Of a stretch of DNA of 64,000 nucleotides, positions 1 to 10,392 are shown piece by piece. Source of the stretch: Xylogone sp. PMI_703 (taxonomy: Eukaryota > Ascomycota > Leotiomycetes); assembly GCA_021399445.1 (NCBI GenBank), contig JAJTUQ010000004.1:930001-994000 (forward strand), given 5' to 3'. The notes beneath the pieces are model-generated. The model made no database searches, was not told where the DNA came from, and saw nothing but the letters and a program-made list of their open reading frames with translations. Each line of letters opens with the position of its first letter. The stretch's first letter is position 1. The translations under genes were made by a program, and so were the position numbers.

Positions 1-1248
1 ACAGCCCGAGCGCCAACCCCCTCCTCAAACGATTGAACTTGACGATATCCGGAATCTTCCTCCCCCTCGCTCTCGGCATCGCTTCTAATATCCTCGGCAT
101 TATCACCCCTTAGTATTCGCAAGGCTATACGAACGATCAGGACAAACCATGTGATCATTATGAGTTGCAGGAATAGAAGGCATGCTAGGAAGCCAAATGC
201 AATACCGCCGTTAAAACAGACAATTCCTACAGGATCACGAAAGGGCTCGAGCAGATGGGACCAGCCGGTCTTGGGAACGGGAAACGGGCCTTGGAGGTTG
301 TCCCCAGTACCTTTATAACAAGCCGGCACTATCAGTCGAGGTAGGTCATGATATATACTCCAGCAGATCATGAGGTAGAAGATGTGACGAGTGAGAAGCC
401 ACAAAAATATGAATAGTCCGAATACGATATCGCATAGTGTGGTGAAGCCAAGATATTTAAGACATTTAGCTAACTATGTGGATTTAATTTCATTCAGCAA
501 CAAAACGTGTAAAGAATATTGACGTACAGGAAGAAAAACGTCAATTATGTCCATCAACATCAATATGAGGCTGCCAACTCGAGTCTGATGGTAAGCATAG
601 CAGGAAGCAATAAGGGATATGGTGACGAAATGATGGGTCAGCATCTGCCAGTGGTCTTTGCGGCGATCCTCAATGTTGATGATGAAGACTTCTTGTATGC
701 AATATGACCACTGAGCGAGTATGTACGCTTTCATAAGGCCGTCAAGCTCTCGCTGGGGCCAATCCGTCCATAGCTTCTCCATGTTGAGAAAATATGGCGA
801 CTTGCAATAGATGTACTTAATGGGGCGTCAGTTAGACGTCCAATGCACCGAAGGCTAGGTATAATATTTAACTCACCAAGCCTAGTGGCCATAATACGGT
901 ATAGTAGCTAAGTATCCATCCTTGTTCGCAAAATCTGGTGACACCTTTCTCCTTGGATATGCCTCGTAGCTTTGCCAGTGATGCCAAGACGTATTTCATG
1001 AGACTCGCACGTATACCTGTGAAAAGCACAATGCAAAAAGTAATAAAGTAGAAGTCGTCATGACCGGCAGCGTATTTACCGATGTTAGGATTATAGTAAG
1101 ATAGTGTAAAGAACTTGGTTGTATATGGCCGTGCCGAAGGTAATAAAAGGTGTAAAATAATCACTGTAGCGATGAGATTGAAAGGTATGCCTTGATTTTG
1201 ACATCTTGTTGTTAGCAATTGCTTACTTCCCATCGTAGTAAGAATCAT
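1..1248 (-). CDS. Ceramide synthase (LAG1/LAC1, TLC domain), 3' end beyond window
   Basis: ER-membrane acyl-CoA-dependent ceramide synthase, which N-acylates sphingoid bases. Exons read 1248-877, 800-528 and 473-1, all in phase 0; the stop lies off the left edge. The first exon has the family's FFxLSYYNPxxGxY region, followed by TDWPQRE and the catalytic Lag motif (a His-His pair in LTHHFVT and the aspartates of MDIIDVFL). Several hydrophobic segments follow, and the readable tail is acidic (GEEDSGY), as is usual for these enzymes. The start at 1248 is the first ATG of the open frame; the N-terminus is short for the family, so an upstream exon is possible. The last intron falls at exactly the same protein position as the intron of the divergent paralogue at 2144-3491, so the two share ancestry. 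Family call is firm; substrate chain length is unknown. Confidence 0.88.
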
Positions 1249-2143
1249 AACTTCAATAACATACTGATTTGGTTATCAAGCAGCCAGTGAGCCAGCCACT
1301 TTCGTGAACTGTTATGTTTTCTTTTCGTCTTCATGTTGCTAGCAGCTATCTTCGACTTTGGTGTTTCCATACTGTTCGTTTCCGACCTACACTTCTGGAC
1401 TCCTTAGGATTTTAACCTTTTGTGATGGGAAAATTTACGAGTATAAGCTAAGGTGTCCAATAATCCTCAACGACGTCGATGCGAGACGTACAGCAAATAA
1501 CTCCGGTTGGTCAATTGATATCACGAGAGCATGTATCAGCCGTGGAAAAAGACATTGAGACTGACAATAGCCCCTTCTCTTCATAGTCATGTATTCAACC
1601 CGATCAACACAGCCTCGAGCTGTACGGTGCTAGCTTTGTTCGGTAATTACCTTGTTCTCTCGGCTGGAACTGCTAATAAACACACATTACACATTATGGG
1701 TACCGAAGTACCCATGTTTCGTACAAGGACGGGAAGAGGAATGGCATTCGGGACCCTCGGGAACTCGGCTGCATATGGGGAAGGAAATTAAAGGGACGGT
1801 TTAGGCTCGGTCTTTCAGCAGATTGAAAACCCGAACCTAAAATAATTACACTTAGTACTTATCAAAGATATTTTGGCTCAATAGCATCTCAAAATGAGAC
1901 CTGATTGAGATTTTTAATTTTTCTTCGTTCCTTTTGTATGATATTTTTGGAGTCTGCGGAAGCTAGAAGGATGCGAATTTTGTGTTCTTCTTGATTATTG
2001 GTCTAAAAAGTGCGGCATTGAAAGATTACTGCATGCTTATTATTAATAATTCCAGAAAGCTTCATCCAACAACGTTAATCATTACAGCAGTTTCAGTTCA
2101 CTGTCTTTTCACAGCCTCTGACAACGAATCCAAATACGATAGA
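1249..2143. promoter_or_regulatory. Shared divergent promoter region of two ceramide synthase genes
   Basis: About 0.9 kb between the start codons of the two divergent TLC genes. Only short ORFs without recognisable domains are present. It probably carries both promoters; no specific operator was identified. Confidence 0.5.
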
Positions 2144-3491
2144 ATGTCTGTATCCTCATCTTCGTCAACTATCAAGATGCTTTACAATGGCCATGCACAC
2201 CACCCGAGCGAGCCGAAGACTCAGCTGTCTCAACGTAGGAAGACCCGGGTTCTTGTGCGACGCTTCAGGCGGTTTGCTATCAGGCATACATGGACGATCC
2301 CTCTACTTCTGCTGATTATATTTCTCTCCATATATGCTCTTAATCCGACCGAGTCCAATATTGTTCACCCGTTCATATTCCTCTCATATAAGCTGCCTCT
2401 GAAAGCAGGCGCGGATCCGAACATCCCGCCGCAATATGGCAAGGGTCTCTGGGATATCGCTTTTGTATCCTTCTATACTATAGTTTTGTCTTTCACGCGC
2501 GAGTTCATTATGCAAGAGCTCTTGCGCCCCTTGGCTCGGCATTATGGCATTAAATCACGTGGGAAGCAGGCACGTTATATGGAGCAAATGTACACGGCCA
2601 TCTATTTTGCAGTCATGGGACCTTCGGGTGTATATGTTATGCAACGGACACCGGTATGGTACTTCAACACGCAAGGCATGTACGAAGGCTTCCCACATAG
2701 GACTCATGAGGCGGTTTTTAAGTTCTACTACTTGTTTCAAGCGGCGTACTGGGCGCAGCAAGGCATTGTCATATTAGCAGGCATGGAGAAGCCTCGCAAG
2801 GACTTCAAAGAGCTCGTAGCTCACCACATCGTGACTTTGACTCTCATTGGCCTGAGTTACCGCTTCCACTTCACATATATGGGCATTGCTGTCTACCTGA
2901 CTCACGATATTAGTGATTTCTTTCTTGCTGTAAGTGAGAATATATTTTTTGCATTTCACAGTGGGTGGACAGTGCTAACGCGGGGCACCTGACCAGGTAT
3001 CGAAATCATGCAACTACATCGGAAGCCCCTTGCAAGTCCCATTCTTTGGTGTGTGTGTAACGATGTGGACTTACCTGCGCCACTACCAGAATCTTCGCAT
3101 TATTTACTCTCTTTTCACCGAGTTTAGGACGGTTGGCCCGTATGAACTTAACTGGGAGACGCAGCAGTACAAGTGCTGGATCTCTAATATTATAGTCTTC
3201 GTCCTGCTGGCTTCACTCCAAGCTCTCAACCTATTCTGGCTATACTGTCTCTTACGAAGTGCGTACAGGTTGGTTGTGTATAAGATTGCAAAAGATGATA
3301 GATCCGAGGACGAATCAGAACCCGAGGAGATGGGACATGACGAGACAAGCAGCGTTCCGGTCAAAACACCCGAGACATTATTGACTTACTTGAATGCTAA
3401 CGGAACTACTCAGAGTGGTGTAAATGGCGTTATCAAGGCCACTAGTAATGATATCACAAAACCAGTTACTAGGAGAGGGAATGCCGAGTAG
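2144..3491 (+). CDS. Ceramide synthase paralogue (LAG1/LAC1, TLC domain)
   Basis: Second acyl-CoA-dependent ceramide synthase, an ER multi-pass membrane protein. Exons 2144-2929 and 2997-3491 join in phase 0 to give 426 residues. The ATG at 2144 is chosen over an upstream in-frame Met because it has A at -3 and gives a Ser-rich, basic N-terminus typical of fungal LAG1 proteins. The Lag motif is present (VAHHIVTLTL and LTHDISDFFLA). The C-terminus is an acidic, Ser-rich cytosolic tail (DDRSEDESEPEE), a frequent casein-kinase-type region in yeast Lag1/Lac1. Protein sequence differs strongly from the neighbour at 1-1248, so this is an old duplication or two independent recruits rather than a recent tandem copy. 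Two LAG1-type genes side by side also occur in fumonisin clusters as self-protection genes. Confidence 0.92.
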
Positions 3492-4415
3492 AGACTCATT
3501 GTAGAGTTGCTCAACTCAAATCATCTTCAGAGAATGATATACGACCGTTTGATTGAAGCACACACGTTCTCAGAGATCCGGTCGAACTGGCTCATTGAAA
3601 ATTGACGCTACTCGGTCAGAAACCACCAGATGGATATTTCAATTTCGTCGGCTGAGAAAGGCAAAGCATTCGCTTTCGTTGATGTGTGCGCGTGGCCATG
3701 TTGCTAATGCATCGAGGAGTCTATGAAAACATTACTGGGAAGTACGGTATATAATTCTGGTCACTCTCGCTTTCTTAATGTATGATTAGAAATAATGTAA
3801 TTAATATATAATGTAATGATAACTGTCGTTGAGGATGTTGGCGAACTCTTGAGCAATAAACATTTACGAGATAAAGAAAGATTATCTCGCCATACTCGAC
3901 GTAAAATAAGGTAAAATCGGCACCACTGCCAGTCTTGGTGGCTGAAGTCTGCACACTTATTTAACCTTAAAGCGCCTCTTAGATTTACCCTTGATATCAC
4001 TTGTCTCTATTCAATTTGCCTCTTGTCTTGCCTGCTACTGTGTTTCTACTAGTGGCGCCCATAAGACAGCGGAGCCACCTTGGCAATACAGTAAGGTTGG
4101 GATTTCCGGCTTTCCTACCTTTGAGATAGACATCAATTTTACGCTTTCAAGCCCCTGTGCGCTCCATAGTGTTGATGAATCCCAGTGGGCTCCTTCTGGG
4201 ATCTCTAAACCCCATTATTGCCGTAGGCGACATGACTCATCCGGTGTGCAACTGATGGAATAATAAGAGCAGTATTTTGAAAATTACTTCTAATGATCAA
4301 ACTGCCAGCACAACATGCTACTTTACAATACAACTCGCTTTTTGGACTCGAGCCATTCTTCAGGTCTCTTTGCTGGACCTAAGTTGGTTTCTTCGCCATC
4401 TAACCACACAACAAC
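3492..4415. other. Intergenic, no gene seen
   Basis: Carries the 3' region of the ceramide synthase and the promoter of the acyltransferase. Only short ORFs without domain signals. Confidence 0.6.
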
Positions 4416-5891
4416 ATGTTCGGATCGACCGCCAAAATCACCATCACCGCGACCCATGTGGTCCAAAGTGCACACCCAATCTCCTTAGAAGAACCATTCA
4501 TCCTGGGACCCTTCGACCAACTGGGCCATTTCGCGACGCCCATCAATGTCGTATGGATCTATGAATCCTCCTCCGTCGATTTAATTCCGCTTGAGAGATT
4601 GCATAAGGCCCTCAGTCGTCTCCTAGATTATTATCCCCAGTTAACGGGTCGGTTGCATATCAATCATGATACTGACGCTCGTTCCATAACCAGAATAGGT
4701 ACTGGTATACAGTTACTTGAGGCCTCTTGCGATGCCTCGCTTCAATCCTTCGCCCGCTCGTCGTCGGCATCGAATCGGGAATTCAGCGTGTTCGATTTTC
4801 CAGGGGCAGGCAATGCGTTGCTCACGCCATGGGATTTATCTCTGGATGGGAGACAGAGAGAGCCTCTTTTGACTATTCAACGTACAAAGCTTGCTTGTTC
4901 GGCTGTAGCCATTGGGATGAGAATCTCGCATGCTGTCTGTGGGGCTGGCGGCTTCCTGGGTTTGTATCAGGATTTGGCAGAGATCTATCGAGCGACTGAT
5001 CCAGAGCGATATGAGTTGGCATCACCGCCGTACCTACCGTCATTTATGGCCACGCAAATGCTGCACATGGATGCTGAGGAGAGGCAAAAAGTATTGGCTG
5101 AGCGACCACCAAGATTCTCTTTGCGTGACGATGATGTGGGAGCTGCCAGGCATGCTGAGAATGAGGCCCGGTTCCAGGAGAATTTAAAGACTGACCCGAT
5201 TGTGGGACAGACCCTGCGATTCTCACCTTCAGCACTAGCCAAACTCAAAGGGCTGGCGGTAGATCCAGAGAGAAGCGGCAGCGCCCGAATGTCCGCGTTT
5301 GCTGCATTATCAGCACACCTCTGGCAACGCATCCACCTCGCTCGATTGGGGCAAGCTAAATCTAGCCCCAATAATGAAAAAACGTCGGCCTTCTCGAGCT
5401 CCGCCTTTGGCACCGTCGTGAGCTTTGTGCCCCATCTCGGACTGCACCCGCGATCCTTCGCGAATATGGTTGTGACCCCGTTCGTGGTACTGGACTCCAC
5501 CAAGCTGGCGCAAGCACCCCTTTGGGAGATCTCGAAGACTATCAGCGATCAGATTCGGGACGTCTCCGAGGATGAAGTACGGAAACTTGGGAGTTGGATT
5601 GCAGCCCAGCCCAAGAAATCACATATCCACCTTGACTTTCCAAGCACGCGAACCTCATTCATCGCGAGTGGATGGCATCGCTTCCCTCTGTACTCCGGCG
5701 CGGAGCTGGACGTGGCACCTACCTTCGCCAGCCCGGTTTACATGGAGACTATGTTGGATGGTATGGTGTACTTCTTGGAACCTAAGGCCCGAGATGGTGG
5801 TCTTGAGGCTATAGCCTCACTGAAATCCTCAACCTGGGAGGCTCTTGATAAGGATGTCGAGTTCATTACTACGTGGGATAACACAGGTTGA
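4416..5891 (+). CDS. BAHD-type acyltransferase with altered HxxxD motif
   Basis: Single-exon 491-residue protein of the transferase family (PF02458), which moves an acyl group from CoA to an alcohol or amine; probably cytosolic, as no signal or membrane segment is seen. The N-terminal half has the family's substrate-side features (PINVVWIYESS, then LSRLLDYYPQLTGRL). The catalytic His lies in ISHAVCGAGGF at residue 172, but the Asp of HxxxD, expected at 176, is Gly. The second family motif (DFGWG) is replaced by the equivalent loop around SGWHRFPLYSGAELD, as is common in fungal members. The change at the structural Asp may reduce or retune activity. In fungi such genes often decorate secondary metabolites or detoxify trichothecenes; the real substrate cannot be told here. 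Confidence 0.85.
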   Translation: MFGSTAKITITATHVVQSAHPISLEEPFILGPFDQLGHFATPINVVWIYESSSVDLIPLERLHKALSRLLDYYPQLTGRLHINHDTDARSITRIGTGIQLLEASCDASLQSFARSSSASNREFSVFDFPGAGNALLTPWDLSLDGRQREPLLTIQRTKLACSAVAIGMRISHAVCGAGGFLGLYQDLAEIYRATDPERYELASPPYLPSFMATQMLHMDAEERQKVLAERPPRFSLRDDDVGAARHAENEARFQENLKTDPIVGQTLRFSPSALAKLKGLAVDPERSGSARMSAFAALSAHLWQRIHLARLGQAKSSPNNEKTSAFSSSAFGTVVSFVPHLGLHPRSFANMVVTPFVVLDSTKLAQAPLWEISKTISDQIRDVSEDEVRKLGSWIAAQPKKSHIHLDFPSTRTSFIASGWHRFPLYSGAELDVAPTFASPVYMETMLDGMVYFLEPKARDGGLEAIASLKSSTWEALDKDVEFITTWDNTG

Positions 5892-6652
5892 TATACTATA
5901 TCCTTATAATATGATGTCTCAAAGTATCATCCACATTTATATCCTTAACAGTATTATAACCAATTTAGACGTTGAAAATGGTTGGATAGTATGAGTTACG
6001 AGAATTACAGTATTATTATAAGGAGCTGTCACTTGGATATTTCAGAATTCTTCTCCAGGGTATATTATGATTATCTAACAGATCCCTCTAATCTAAGTGT
6101 ATAGAATGTCGTTGCCATAAGGGAAATAAAAAGTTTATAAAAAGTCTATAACGGTAGTTTCAAAAGTAAATTACTAGAAGCGTTCAGTTGTCCCTGTCCT
6201 GTAGAAAAGCAATGATGCGGAATACCAGCAAGATATCTAAGAATCTGATCCCAATCTATGATCCCATAGTGGCATATAAAATATCGATTGAGAGACTTTT
6301 CTTTTCCTAGCAATGGGGCATTTGAACGTGGCACTAGTAATGCTGATTAAGACGGCGAGGATCCCACTTGGGTAACACTCTAATTCTATAAAACATGCAA
6401 GACGTAACAGTAATGATAACTATGGAAGTATTGAAAAAAAAAAATTGAACATACGCTCAATGAAAGCTGACTCTCATCCTTTGATTAAAGCTGGGTCCAA
6501 TTGGTCAACTATATTGGGATAGAAACCGACACCGAAGAGATATCGAGACCTGTTGTCAGTGTGGATGAGACGGTGCTGCACTCCTAATGTAATTGTCAGC
6601 TCATGTCCCAGAAGTGTCAGCCATGGTAAACTGTAACTGGCGTATATTACCA
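5892..6652. other. AT-rich intergenic stretch
   Basis: AT-rich, with A-runs near 6430 and no convincing coding frame. Confidence 0.6.
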
Positions 6653-6916
6653 TTAGCTGTCACCCTCCATAGTAACTTCCCACAATTTGATACCAATATA
6701 ACCCAGGAGAAGTGGCAATGCAGCGGCAGCTAACCATGCTACTGATGCCGAACTGTCAATTATGAGGGACACATTGATGACCGTCGTATGCTGAGCCTTG
6801 TTGTTATGATGAATACCATTAAACTGATCTCCAAAGCCTACGTGGCGGTTTCTGAGCCACTGCGGCCCTCTGTTCGTAGTTTTCGACAAGTGATCAGAAT
6901 TTATCTCGTCAGCCAT
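6653..6916 (-). CDS. Small membrane protein with N-terminal GxGDQxNG (sigma-like) motif
   Basis: An 87-residue ORF starting at the Met of MADEINSD. Residues 27-34 read GFGDQFNG, followed by an Asn/His-rich stretch (HHNN). A hydrophobic segment at about residues 57-79 (AWLAAAALPLLLGYIG) looks like one transmembrane helix, ending in a short acidic tail. The same frame is open upstream to 7105, but that part has no protein-like character, and no splice junction was confirmed. The motif recurs twice in the divergent SesA-like protein at 7869-8711. From memory it resembles the sigma amyloid motif (G-x-G-x-Q-x-N) by which fungal NLR receptors pass a prion-like fold to cell-death effectors. A role as membrane-acting partner is inference. 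With no known homologue recalled for the whole protein, the gene itself is moderately supported. Confidence 0.5.
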   Translation of the reverse strand: MADEINSDHLSKTTNRGPQWLRNRHVGFGDQFNGIHHNNKAQHTTVINVSLIIDSSASVAWLAAAALPLLLGYIGIKLWEVTMEGDS

Positions 6917-7868
6917 GTAAGTACTACACTTGGGTAATAGGCTATGTGCCGAAATATTCGGGGTCGTACAAAAAGGAGTGCAACACACACAATGCAATCC
7001 CGGCCAATCTGGTATCATAAAAGTAGGCTGATGTGTTTCAGACGACTCGCGTTTTGTGTAGCGGTATGTTTGGACAATAATACAACGTCGAAAATGTACT
7101 ATCACACTGAAAATATGATAAAAAGGAAAGAAAGGTGAGTATCAGAGAGAAGTGAGGTAAGGATATCATTAGATACTACAGTACAGTGTCGCCACGTCGC
7201 AATGAGGCTCAGTGGGGCTTTTGCATATGGAGACAGCAGACTCCGCTTGTATCCGTCTTAGTCAGGAATACGGTATTAGGCTGGATCTAAGGCAAGATTG
7301 CAAAATATCTCTTAATAGTTATGCTCTTGTTTAAATTATATTACTCCCACACATCAAGTCGAGAATGGATTTGAGCAAAATGGATAGAAGACTGTTGGAG
7401 TATATGGCGCAGCGAGAGACGACTCCTTCCATCCGATAATGTGGACTGTCTGACCGCCAATTCATTTATCATCATGCATCCACGCGCTGAAGTCTGCCGG
7501 GAAACAATAAATTGTTGTGGCACCTTTCTGTTGAGGATCTGCGCATTTGCTCGCCCAAGAGGATTGTAGCTTGAGCCTCAAGTGCGAGGCTTGGGTACAA
7601 CCATACTCCATGAGGAAGGTAGAAAAGCTCTCAGATATCCCTCAGTCCAGTATTCTCGAGATATAGACATCCTTCTACGCATCTGCTTACCCATTGATAC
7701 AACAATTTGTCTGGAGGGTGTAGGACCGAGTTATCCAAGGGACGAAACCACGGTATCACAAGACAAGGCTCTCAGTTGCATATTTTCAGTGTGGTCACAC
7801 AGCGACACGTATCCTGTTATAACAGGGAGAGAAAATCTTTAGAACGCCCTGCTATTAATGAGGATCGT
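6917..7868. promoter_or_regulatory. Divergent intergenic region between the two GxGDQxNG-motif genes
   Basis: About 0.95 kb between the two start codons. Open frames here are short and unconvincing. Presumed bidirectional promoter. Confidence 0.4.
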
Positions 7869-8711
7869 ATGGCCGAAGTACTTGGTGTGGTTGCCGCTGC
7901 TGCCCAACTAACTGGGTATTGCAATGCATTGTGTGAGATAGTCCAAAAGATAAAGAACTCGACTTCTACTCTTCAATATTATCAGTCCCAGATTAACGGT
8001 CTCCGTAATATTGCTCGGACTATTGAAAATAATCAGCTCTATTGTGATAATAAGGAGATAGTTAGTCGAACGTTTGGCATTATCGAGGCTCTGGAGGAAT
8101 TCGATTGCAGTGCATATCTGAGAAGGTGTCGGTTGTACCATATTTGGGCAGCTCTTCACAAGAATCGGAAACTAGAAGGTTTATTCCAACGTCTGGAAGA
8201 AGAGAAGAGTTCTCTCAGTTTATGTATACTGAGTGTTCACGCTTCAACGCTACACGAAATCAATAGCAACATAAAGACAATGGGAGGCGGGAAAGCCACG
8301 CCTGATCTTGCTAACTGTGGTGAGAATCTACAGCCAAGTCACCATCCAGGTGCAACAGCATCACAAGAACCCCACGAGACCTATCCTCCAGATGCTATAG
8401 CATCACAAGACAACTATGACAACAAAATCACAGCATCTGGTCAACCGGGTGTCCCTTCTCCTATTGCTTCTGATGAAAAGCAACATTCGCGTTCTCCCTC
8501 AGACACCTCAACACTCATAAACCCACAGGATTTCTACCAAGCAGCTCCATCATTTTATTATAAGAAGAACGAGAAGACCGGCAATGGAGATCAGGTCAAT
8601 GGTGGTCAAGTAAATCGCCGTGTTGATCACCTGCCTAGCTTTAGTGCGACCTATGAGAAGAATGAGCATGGAGGGGCGGGAGACCAAATTAACGGTTTTC
8701 GGTTTGACTAG
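7869..8711 (+). CDS. SesA-like protein with two C-terminal amyloid-type motifs
   Basis: A 280-residue intronless ORF. The N-terminus (MAEVLGVVAAAAQLTGYC, then helical sequence to about residue 145) matches the style of fungal N-terminal STAND/SesA domains, which act in NLR-controlled cell death. A Ser/Pro/Gln-rich, low-complexity linker (about 150-225) follows. The last 50 residues hold two imperfect repeats of Y-x-K-N-E-x2-G-x-G-D-Q-[VI]-N-G, at 231-245 and 262-276, spaced by 31 residues; the core motifs are GNGDQVNG and GAGDQING. Two spaced pseudo-repeats at the C-terminus echo the organisation of the HET-s prion domain, and the G-x-G-x-Q-x-N core resembles the sigma motif. The start at 7869 is chosen because MAEVLG begins such domains, although the ORF is open further upstream. 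No NLR receptor with this motif is seen in the window. Confidence 0.7.
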   Translation: MAEVLGVVAAAAQLTGYCNALCEIVQKIKNSTSTLQYYQSQINGLRNIARTIENNQLYCDNKEIVSRTFGIIEALEEFDCSAYLRRCRLYHIWAALHKNRKLEGLFQRLEEEKSSLSLCILSVHASTLHEINSNIKTMGGGKATPDLANCGENLQPSHHPGATASQEPHETYPPDAIASQDNYDNKITASGQPGVPSPIASDEKQHSRSPSDTSTLINPQDFYQAAPSFYYKKNEKTGNGDQVNGGQVNRRVDHLPSFSATYEKNEHGGAGDQINGFRFD

Positions 8712-10392
8712 GGGAGGTCCTGGTATAGCTTGGCAAATGAATAAAGAGGATATCTTTAGCTATGTTCTTGAATAATTTATTTTTATAGTATTCAATAGCA
8801 CATCTTTTTCTTCAAAAAGCTTATCGGTAGTCCTGTTGAGATTCTTTGGAAATTTTGAGCGGCTACATAATTCCCGCATAATCCAAATGTAAAGCCGTCT
8901 ACGCCAATATTAGCCAAAATATCTCAGATAATTGAACAGTACTTGTTCCTGTTGCGTTGCTGCTCTGCAAGAGTGCTTTGTACTCATCATATGAAAACTC
9001 CGAGCATCCTACTTACACAGCATATTTCATTCATCTTGCATAAATTTGTAATCTTGATCTGAATACTAATGACTAAAAGTAACTGATTGATAATTTAATT
9101 ATTAACCGTCAACTGTCTCATGGATATTCGTTAAAAATAGTGTTCTCATATCAAAGTGCACTAAATCCTTTCCCTTCCTTAAGTCCAATCATACATATTG
9201 CACTTCTATTTCAAGGCCATCAAAAGGCAGACATTGAGCATAGTCCCGAGTGAGAGTGCTTCCGGATCTCTGGGCCGTTTATTTTCATTTTGGCACAAGC
9301 ACCTACTAATTGGAGATTGGGGGTTGCTCGTGGGAGACAAAGAATCTGTTCTATAACAAAGTCCCGTTGGACTAGCAAATGAATTTCCGGCATATGAACA
9401 TTCTCTTTGTTAGAAGCGCCAATTCAGCTGCCCCCGCCTCTCTCACATAGTTTCTGTGCCAGTCAGTCATAATAGCAAATCAGATAGCTCCAAAGCACTT
9501 ATCCTTAAATGAGCTCGGCGGTATTCATTGTTCCCAACGCGATGGATACGACGTGCAGCGAAGACTAAGCTTATTCCTGTGTAGCCCTCCCTTCACGATA
9601 CGCTCGGACCTAACACCCCTGAGTCGTACCTACTCTGCCCGAAGAGCCAACCGTTGTACGCTACCGGATTTTGAACTTACAGTCCTGATATGATATATGG
9701 GAAGGTACTACTTTCTCGGCGTCAAACTGCAACGACTCATATATGAGCTTTTAAATCTGCCTTCTACTAATCTTTCCATACGCGCTCCAAGCATCCAGAG
9801 CCATCTCTCCACAGCTATCCGGCGGTGTGAGGTTGCTTTCCCCTCTTCACCCCGTGGTAGATAGAATGCTTATTCTTGTTGGTAACTTAGTATCATTGCA
9901 GTCTAGTGCTGTAACATAGATAAAGAACTGCCCTCTCGCGAAACCAATCAGACCGTGGTGCTTTAGCCGGGGACGTATACGCGAGTTGGTAAAATCACGT
10001 CAATTACTGAGGCACGGTGATAAGGAGGGATTCAGAGTACCGACATCCACTCTTATCCGCTCTCGTGATGCTTACTAGAAGCCTGATAGGGAAGCTGGAT
10101 ATTAGTAAACTCTACGTTCTTTGTTCTGAAAATGAGGAGGGAGAGCACGATATCCGAAAGCGATCTATCTAGTTTGAAGTAGCACATGGTATGTTGCAGT
10201 GTATATACTCTTGCACGTTACTAGGATAGGAAGTTCGAAAAGATGCTTCTTCCGAGGTCTAACATGCAACAATGCTGCGACAATGGTACTGTTCAGAAAG
10301 GAAAGGGTCTTTTAATAGAGCATTTATATATTCCTGCACGTAGTCACTCGATGTACTTCCTGCTTTAATGCCAACTCCCAAGACCTCACAAA
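8712..10392. other. Intergenic, 1.7 kb, no gene seen
   Basis: Mixed composition; I could not find a coding frame, RNA gene or transposon end. The distal part probably includes the protease promoter. Confidence 0.5.

Noticed and set aside
1531..1791. 86-codon plus ORF in the ceramide synthase intergenic region
   Set aside because: No domain and low protein-like composition; lies in the shared promoter.
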